Source of the DNA: Bacteroidales bacterium
GTDB taxonomy: Bacteria; Bacteroidota; Bacteroidia; Bacteroidales; UBA10428
Assembly: GCA_030626465.1 (NCBI GenBank)
Contig: DAOUOU010000121.1
Span: forward strand, 1 to 8,375
DNA length: 8,375 bases
Direction: 5' to 3'
The notes under the pieces were generated by a model. It was not told the origin of the DNA, did not search any database, and was given only the letters and a program-made list of their open reading frames with translations. Of the stretch, positions 4,533 to 8,375 are shown in pieces; within the stretch, counting starts at the first letter, position 1; the number at the start of each line of letters is the position of its first letter. The translations under genes were made by a program, and so were the position numbers.

Positions 4533-5299
4533 AATCCAAAAACATCAATCGCATTTTTTGTGGTAATTTTTGCGACTTCATCTATGGTAAGATTCTTTAC
4601 TTCAGCCAGCTTTTCTATTACGAATTTTAAATAGCTGCTTTCGTTCCTTTTCCCCCTGAAAGGTATTGGTGTAAGGTACGGAGAATCGGTCTCAACTACA
4701 ATATGATTTATATCAATAGCTTCGACAGTTTCAGACAATCCGGAATTTTTGAACGTCAGGATACCTCCTACTCCTATCATAAAACCCATATTTATGATTT
4801 CATTTGCTAATTCTTTATTACCTGTAAAGGCATGAAAAATTCCTCTTAAATTTTTATATTCTTTTTTCCTCACAATCTGCATGATCTCATTGAAAGATAC
4901 ACGGGCATGTATAACAACAGGCAAATTCTTACTTATTGCTAATACAAGTTGCTGTTCAAAAACGTATACCTGCTGTTCAAAAAATGATTTGTCCCGGTAT
5001 AAATCAATTCCAATTTCACCAATTCCTTTATACTTGTATTTTTCGAGCTGCAACTTTACTTTCTCCAGTTCTTCCCTAAAATTTTCCTTAACATGTGTTG
5101 GGTGCAATCCCATAAGGGGTACCAGACAATCCGGATATTTAGATACCAGACTATGCAAAGGTTCAATTGTAGTGGAATCTATATTGGGTAAGACAATAGT
5201 CGTTATGTGTTCATTCCTTGCTCTTTCTATAACCTGATCAATATCATTATCAAAATGTTTAAGATAGATATGCGAATGTGTGTCAATTAATTGCATCAT
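4529..5299 (-). CDS. tatD: TatD-family metal-dependent hydrolase (DNase)
   Basis: TatD proteins are TIM-barrel metal-dependent nucleases with 3'-5' exonuclease activity, acting in DNA repair or degradation in the cytoplasm. The 256-residue length is typical. Metal ligands are visible: DTHSH (His8 and His10), GEIGID (Glu95), VIHAR (His131), FHAFTG (His156) and ETDSPYLTP (Asp205). The start is one of two successive ATG codons at 5299-5294, and either gives an intact protein. The upstream TACATTTG (5311-5304) matches a -7 box but lies only a few bases before the start, so it would make a nearly leaderless mRNA. It follows dprA by 61 nt and overlaps ansA by 4 nt. Which TatD subfamily it belongs to cannot be told from motifs. 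Confidence 0.94.
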   Translation of the reverse strand: MMQLIDTHSHIYLKHFDNDIDQVIERARNEHITTIVLPNIDSTTIEPLHSLVSKYPDCLVPLMGLHPTHVKENFREELEKVKLQLEKYKYKGIGEIGIDLYRDKSFFEQQVYVFEQQLVLAISKNLPVVIHARVSFNEIMQIVRKKEYKNLRGIFHAFTGNKELANEIINMGFMIGVGGILTFKNSGLSETVEAIDINHIVVETDSPYLTPIPFRGKRNESSYLKFVIEKLAEVKNLTIDEVAKITTKNAIDVFGL

Positions 5300-5360
5300 T
5301 GAGCAAATGTATGAAGTACGAAAATAGGAAATTGCAATTACTTTCTTTCAGGAAAATCTT

Positions 5361-6464
5361 TTATACCCTGGTAAAATATCTACCGGGCAAAGGGCGAACC
5401 AGCCCATTGAATTCAAGGGTCAAAAGACAAGTTGAAACAGTGGCAACAGGCATTTCAAGTGAGATACATATTTCATCAAGAGCAGCATCACCATTCGTTT
5501 TTAAAAATTCCAGTATTTTCCGCTCATCAGGATTTAACTCGACAAAAAGTGATTTTTGGATGGACTGTGGTTTCATTTTTTCCCTAAACCAGCCCATCGC
5601 GTATTCTATGTCCGCACCATTTTTAACCAAAGCAGCTTTATTTGTTTTTATCAGGTTATTACATCCTTCAGAAAAAGTATCCGTCCCCCTTCCGGGAACT
5701 GCAAAAACATCCCGGTTGTATGAATTGGCAATATCAGCAGTAATCAGTGCTCCACCTTTTTTTGCCGATTCGATAATTATTGTTGCATCAGCAAGACCGG
5801 CAATTATCCGGTTTCTGCTGACAAAATTGCCAGGATCTGGCTTACGTTCACCCTGAAATTCCGTGACAAGAGCTCCCTGGTTCATTATTTTCTTTGCATA
5901 TTGCGTATGCAAAGAGGGGTATATATAATCAAACCCATGGCCTAATACAGCAATTGTTGGAAGCTTATTCTTTAAAGCTGCTTTATGAGCTGTAATATCA
6001 ATACCATACGCCAGTCCGCTTACAACTACCAGACCGGGATAATTGTCAGCAAGATAACTTACTATTTCCTCGGTACAGGCTCTACCGTATTCGGATGCGC
6101 TCCTGGTACCCACGATGCTTATCACCTTCGATACGTTGAAATCTACTTTCCCCTTGATATAAATTATCACCGGTGCATCTTCGCATTCACGTAAGCGAAC
6201 CGGATATCCCTTATCGAGATAAAACAACGGAATAATGCCCTCTTTCTGCACATAATCGACTTCCTTTTCTGCTATACGGAGCAGCTCAGTTCCGTCAATC
6301 AGAGAAGCTTTCCCTCCGCCAATTCCGGGAATTTTTTCAAACGATCGCTTGCTTTCTTTGAAAACCGCTTCAATGCCACCGACGTAAGATACAAGTCGGC
6401 GAACAAGACGTGGCCCTACTTTGGGTATTATACTCAGTGCTATTTTAAGCTGAAGGTCGTCCAT
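5361..6464 (-). CDS. dprA: DNA-processing protein DprA/Smf
   Basis: DprA binds incoming single-stranded DNA and loads RecA during natural transformation. The 367 residues show an N-terminal SAM-like/helix-hairpin-helix region (about 10-60, with IPKVGPRLVRRL and IPGIGGGKA), then the Rossmann-like DprA core. Core motifs are ISIVGTRSASEYG (116-127), VVSGLAYGID (147-156), AVLGHGFDYIYP (172-183), FVSRNRIIAGL (214-224) and SAKKGGALITA (233-243). A winged-helix domain at about 310-367 ends the protein. Length and domain order match the long DprA form common in Bacteroidota. It lies 30 nt after the membrane protein gene and 61 nt before tatD. No other competence gene is visible; dprA is widely kept even where transformation has not been shown. 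Confidence 0.95.
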   Translation of the reverse strand: MDDLQLKIALSIIPKVGPRLVRRLVSYVGGIEAVFKESKRSFEKIPGIGGGKASLIDGTELLRIAEKEVDYVQKEGIIPLFYLDKGYPVRLRECEDAPVIIYIKGKVDFNVSKVISIVGTRSASEYGRACTEEIVSYLADNYPGLVVVSGLAYGIDITAHKAALKNKLPTIAVLGHGFDYIYPSLHTQYAKKIMNQGALVTEFQGERKPDPGNFVSRNRIIAGLADATIIIESAKKGGALITADIANSYNRDVFAVPGRGTDTFSEGCNNLIKTNKAALVKNGADIEYAMGWFREKMKPQSIQKSLFVELNPDERKILEFLKTNGDAALDEICISLEMPVATVSTCLLTLEFNGLVRPLPGRYFTRV

Positions 6465-6494
6465 AGATTGCGCAATAACTTCAAAAACGAATTC

Positions 6495-6968
6495 TTATTT
6501 ATATTTATCCAGTGTAATTAGAATGGATTTTAGTTGTTTCTTATTTAAGCTTACTAAACTTACCGGAGGATACTTTGCTTTTTTATCTTTCACACGTTGT
6601 AAAAGAACTATCTTTTGCTTAAATCCTTGAAGAGAATTGATAAGTTGATACCCTCCAAATACTTTTTTAGGTATCTCAATTGAATTCTTTTTTTTGCTGA
6701 AAATACTCATTGAAAAATACCTGAAGACTATATAATCCCCATCATCACTAAAATAGATATAAATCATCTCAAGCAGCGGTTCAAAAATTAATGAAAGTAA
6801 ATACAGCACCCCAATAATTACTGACCACTGGTACTTGTTCATACCTAAAAAGCTTTTTTGAAGATTACCTATCAGAATAATAACTAATATTATCAACGTC
6901 AAGCATATAAGGGTTATAAGCCGGCGGAGATGTGTCCTGATCACTGTTCTTTTAATATCAATAACCAT
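6495..6968 (-). CDS. Small membrane protein with two helices, function unknown
   Basis: The 157-residue protein has a basic N-terminus, two transmembrane segments at about 17-34 and 48-68, and a cytoplasmic C-terminal part (about 72-157). That part begins with DDGDYIVFRYFSMSIFSKKKNSIEIPKK in short segments suggestive of beta strands and ends in a lysine-rich helix. This layout (two helices, then a small beta domain with basic patches) resembles bacterial PH-like membrane proteins of the DUF304/YcxB type, but no diagnostic motif was recognised, so the family is a guess. It lies 30 nt upstream of dprA on the same strand and is probably in the same operon. Start ATG 6968 gives the full first helix. 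Confidence 0.6.
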   Translation of the reverse strand: MVIDIKRTVIRTHLRRLITLICLTLIILVIILIGNLQKSFLGMNKYQWSVIIGVLYLLSLIFEPLLEMIYIYFSDDGDYIVFRYFSMSIFSKKKNSIEIPKKVFGGYQLINSLQGFKQKIVLLQRVKDKKAKYPPVSLVSLNKKQLKSILITLDKYK

Positions 6969-7201
6969 TTGATGATCAAAATTTACATAAATATATTTCT
7001 TTCTGAGAGAAAACTGTATATGGGAATGACTTTTTCGGTAAAAATCTATATATTGGATTCTCTTTAACAGGAATTACTGATCAACTGAATACTATTTTTC
7101 ATTTAAATGCTTATCATGAAACCGGTCAATATATTTCTTTATTTTTCTTATCGAGTTTGTTATTTTTTGGATGCAATTGGTTTGAAGATGAATGCCCTAT
7201 C
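6969..7201. other. 233-bp intergenic spacer; holds a startless lipoprotein-like frame on the plus strand
   Basis: This region separates tadA from the two-helix membrane protein gene. No terminator for tadA was recognised. Upstream of the membrane protein the minus strand has TAAATTTTG, close to a -7 box but one base too long. On the plus strand, the frame open from 7007 to the stop at 7229-7231 encodes a hydrophobic run ending in a lipobox-like LLFFGC (Cys codon 7172-7174) but has no ATG. An ATG AAA in another frame (7116) precedes it. A decayed lipoprotein start is possible but weakly supported. Confidence 0.3.
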
Positions 7202-7648
7202 CTAACGTTTTTTTCTAAAAAAATCTTGTAGTAACAATTCTGATTCATGGGCCATTATTCCGGTAATGACTTTTGTTTTTGGATGAAGTAAGGGTATCGG
7301 ACATTTTGTATATCCTCTCTTCAGATCGGAAGCTCCGTAAACCAGTTTTCGCAACTGAGCCCAGAATAATGCCCCCGCACACATTACACAAGGCTCCAAT
7401 GTGATAAACATGGTACACTCATTCAGGTATTTACTGCCAATTGTATTTGTTGCTGCAGTGATGACCTGCATTTCGGCATGGGCAGTTACATCATTTAAAG
7501 TTTCTGTCAGATTATGTGCCCGGGCAACAATCGTATTATTTGCCACAACAACTGCCCCTACAGGAATTTCTTCCTTATCAAAAGCTTTTTGTGCTTCAAC
7601 AAAAGCTTGTTTCATGAAATATTCATCGTTAAATAATTCTTCTTTCAT
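7202..7648 (-). CDS. tadA: tRNA-specific adenosine-34 deaminase
   Basis: TadA converts the wobble adenosine of tRNA-Arg(ACG) to inosine. The cytidine-deaminase fold motifs are complete: TAHAE (zinc ligand His57, proton shuttle Glu59) and EPCVMCAGA (zinc ligands Cys87 and Cys90), with a zinc-bound water as nucleophile. The 148-residue length is close to known TadA (about 150-167). Translation probably starts at ATG 7648; a TTG directly before it (7651) keeps the frame but is a less likely start. The N-terminal pattern IPVGAVVV and the preceding helix fit tRNA-type rather than free-nucleoside deaminases, though guanine deaminases of this superfamily share the zinc motifs. It is transcribed alone: the terminator at 7738-7758 lies upstream and a 233-bp gap lies downstream. 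Confidence 0.9.
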   Translation of the reverse strand: MKEELFNDEYFMKQAFVEAQKAFDKEEIPVGAVVVANNTIVARAHNLTETLNDVTAHAEMQVITAATNTIGSKYLNECTMFITLEPCVMCAGALFWAQLRKLVYGASDLKRGYTKCPIPLLHPKTKVITGIMAHESELLLQDFFRKKR

Positions 7649-7737
7649 CAATTATACAATGGCACAAATGATTAGTATATAATGAACATGAAGTAGTACA
7701 AACATAACGAATGATGCTAATAAAACCATCAAAAAGA

Positions 7738-7758
7738 AAAGCCGCACAAGGCGGCTTT
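7738..7758 (-). terminator. Intrinsic terminator after the DUF4136-like gene
   Basis: AAAGCCGC (7738-7745) pairs with GCGGCTTT (7751-7758) over a 5-nt loop. On the minus strand the stem is followed by TCTTTTT. It lies about 86 bp past the stop of the lipoprotein gene and 90 bp upstream of tadA, so it separates their transcripts. The plus-strand side lacks a T-run. Confidence 0.85.
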
Positions 7759-7844
7759 ACAAAAGTACTTTAATCTCAGAGAATTCATTCATCATTGTTT
7801 CATATGTCAGTAATTCCAATTAAAAACCCTGATTGAATTCCCAG

Positions 7845-8375
7845 CTATTTCTCCTGAATAGGTTGAACGGGAAATTGTTTCATAATTGCAGCCACAGCTC
7901 TTGGTATATTTTTGTCACGAGTCTGAGGATTTTCATCGACTGTTTTTGTTCCGATACCTTCCCATATGAGTTTTTGTTCTTTTGCATCAAAAACATCAAT
8001 TACCAGCGTGCCTACCTGATAATCGTATTCAGAAACAGTAGTGGTTGAATAACTTGGCCCCCATCCATACCCGGGACCATAACCGTAATATCCTCCGTAG
8101 TATCCGCCATAGCCTCCATGTTGTGTGGTACTGGCAGATTTCTGCGTTTTTTCTTCAACAACTATAAAAAGCACAACCACCATATCACCATTTTCTTCAA
8201 CATATTCAAGTTCGCGTTTTTTAAATTCTTCTCCGAAAGATTCCTCGATACGTTCCTTGTCGAAACGATTCAGGATTTTATCACTTTCTTCAGCCCATCC
8301 ATAATATTCGAATGTTTTATATTGGCTAAAATCTATTGACTTATCGTAGTCGGTAACTACTTTAATTCCACTGCA
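7845..8375 (-). CDS. DUF4136-like lipoprotein, 5' end cut by window edge
   Basis: The frame is open to the window edge and 176 residues are visible. The first visible codon, TGC, encodes a cysteine followed by Ser-Gly, which fits the lipidated Cys after a lipobox (the signal peptide would lie just outside). IKVVTDYDKSIDFSQYKTF is the typical opening of DUF4136 lipoproteins. Residues 65-76 form a hydrophobic strand (MVVVLFIVVEE), 87-109 a Gly/Tyr-rich insert (GGYGGYYGGYYGYGPGYGWG), and 120-141 the strand pair VGTLVIDVFDAKEQKLIWEG characteristic of the family. It ends ...VQPIQEK. The internal ATG at 8183 is not the true start, since the conserved domain begins upstream. It probably sits in the outer or inner membrane facing the periplasm; its biochemical role is unknown. 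It is followed by the terminator at 7738-7758. Confidence 0.85.
   Translation of the reverse strand, partial: CSGIKVVTDYDKSIDFSQYKTFEYYGWAEESDKILNRFDKERIEESFGEEFKKRELEYVEENGDMVVVLFIVVEEKTQKSASTTQHGGYGGYYGGYYGYGPGYGWGPSYSTTTVSEYDYQVGTLVIDVFDAKEQKLIWEGIGTKTVDENPQTRDKNIPRAVAAIMKQFPVQPIQEK

Noticed and set aside
5304..5311. TACATTTG as a separate tatD promoter
   Set aside because: It matches the -7 consensus but ends only 4 nt before the tatD start and has no -33 partner at the right spacing. Cotranscription with dprA is more likely. It is mentioned under tatD only.
5278..5856. Long plus-strand open frame of 192 codons
   Set aside because: It overlaps the dprA C-terminal half on the opposite strand, where the DprA motifs and winged helix are clear. 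The translation has no recognisable domain.
8183..8183. ATG at 8183 as the start of a 112-residue protein
   Set aside because: The same frame continues upstream to the window edge with the conserved DUF4136 opening, so this Met is internal.

Overview
The window looks like a chromosomal segment of a member of the Bacteroidota, probably the Bacteroidales or a related order. This rests on the AT-rich sequence, the near absence of Shine-Dalgarno sites, several matches to the Bacteroidota -7 promoter box (TAnnTTTG), the exbB / four-helix protein / exbD / exbD gene order, and the protein types (DUF4136-like lipoprotein, type I asparaginase next to tatD). The genus is not identifiable from this sequence alone.

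Layout. At 1-154 (minus) lies the N-terminus of leucyl-tRNA synthetase, cut by the window edge. A divergent promoter region follows, then a plus-strand tRNA unit: tRNA-Arg(CCG), tRNA-Arg(UCG) and a terminator, ending at about 565. All remaining genes are on the minus strand. From right to left they are a DUF4136-like lipoprotein (cut by the right edge) with its terminator; tadA; a two-helix membrane protein, dprA, tatD and ansA, with tatD and ansA overlapping by 4 bp; tRNA-Ser(GGA) followed by a decayed, insertion-bearing second tRNA-Ser copy; and a TonB-energising operon exbB / four-helix protein / exbD / exbD that ends at a strong terminator at 626-656.

How the genes fit together. Translation and tRNA functions dominate: leuS, two tRNA-Arg genes, tRNA-Ser, and tadA, which makes inosine-34 in tRNA-Arg(ACG). 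The exb operon would supply proton-motive force to TonB-dependent outer-membrane receptors. dprA is a DNA-processing gene of natural transformation, tatD a metal-dependent nuclease, and ansA a cytoplasmic asparaginase. These are ordinary core genes.

The unusual content is in the tRNA loci. A 20-bp perfect palindrome sits in the D-loop of tRNA-Arg(CCG). A sibling element with the same 8-bp arms and a different 4-nt centre sits inside the degenerate tRNA-Ser copy. That copy also carries a 41-nt insertion in its T-loop that reads as a scrambled second T-arm. Together these suggest a small palindromic element, possibly tRNA-associated, and a local tandem duplication of a tRNA gene. No CRISPR array, insertion sequence, prophage or defence system is visible.
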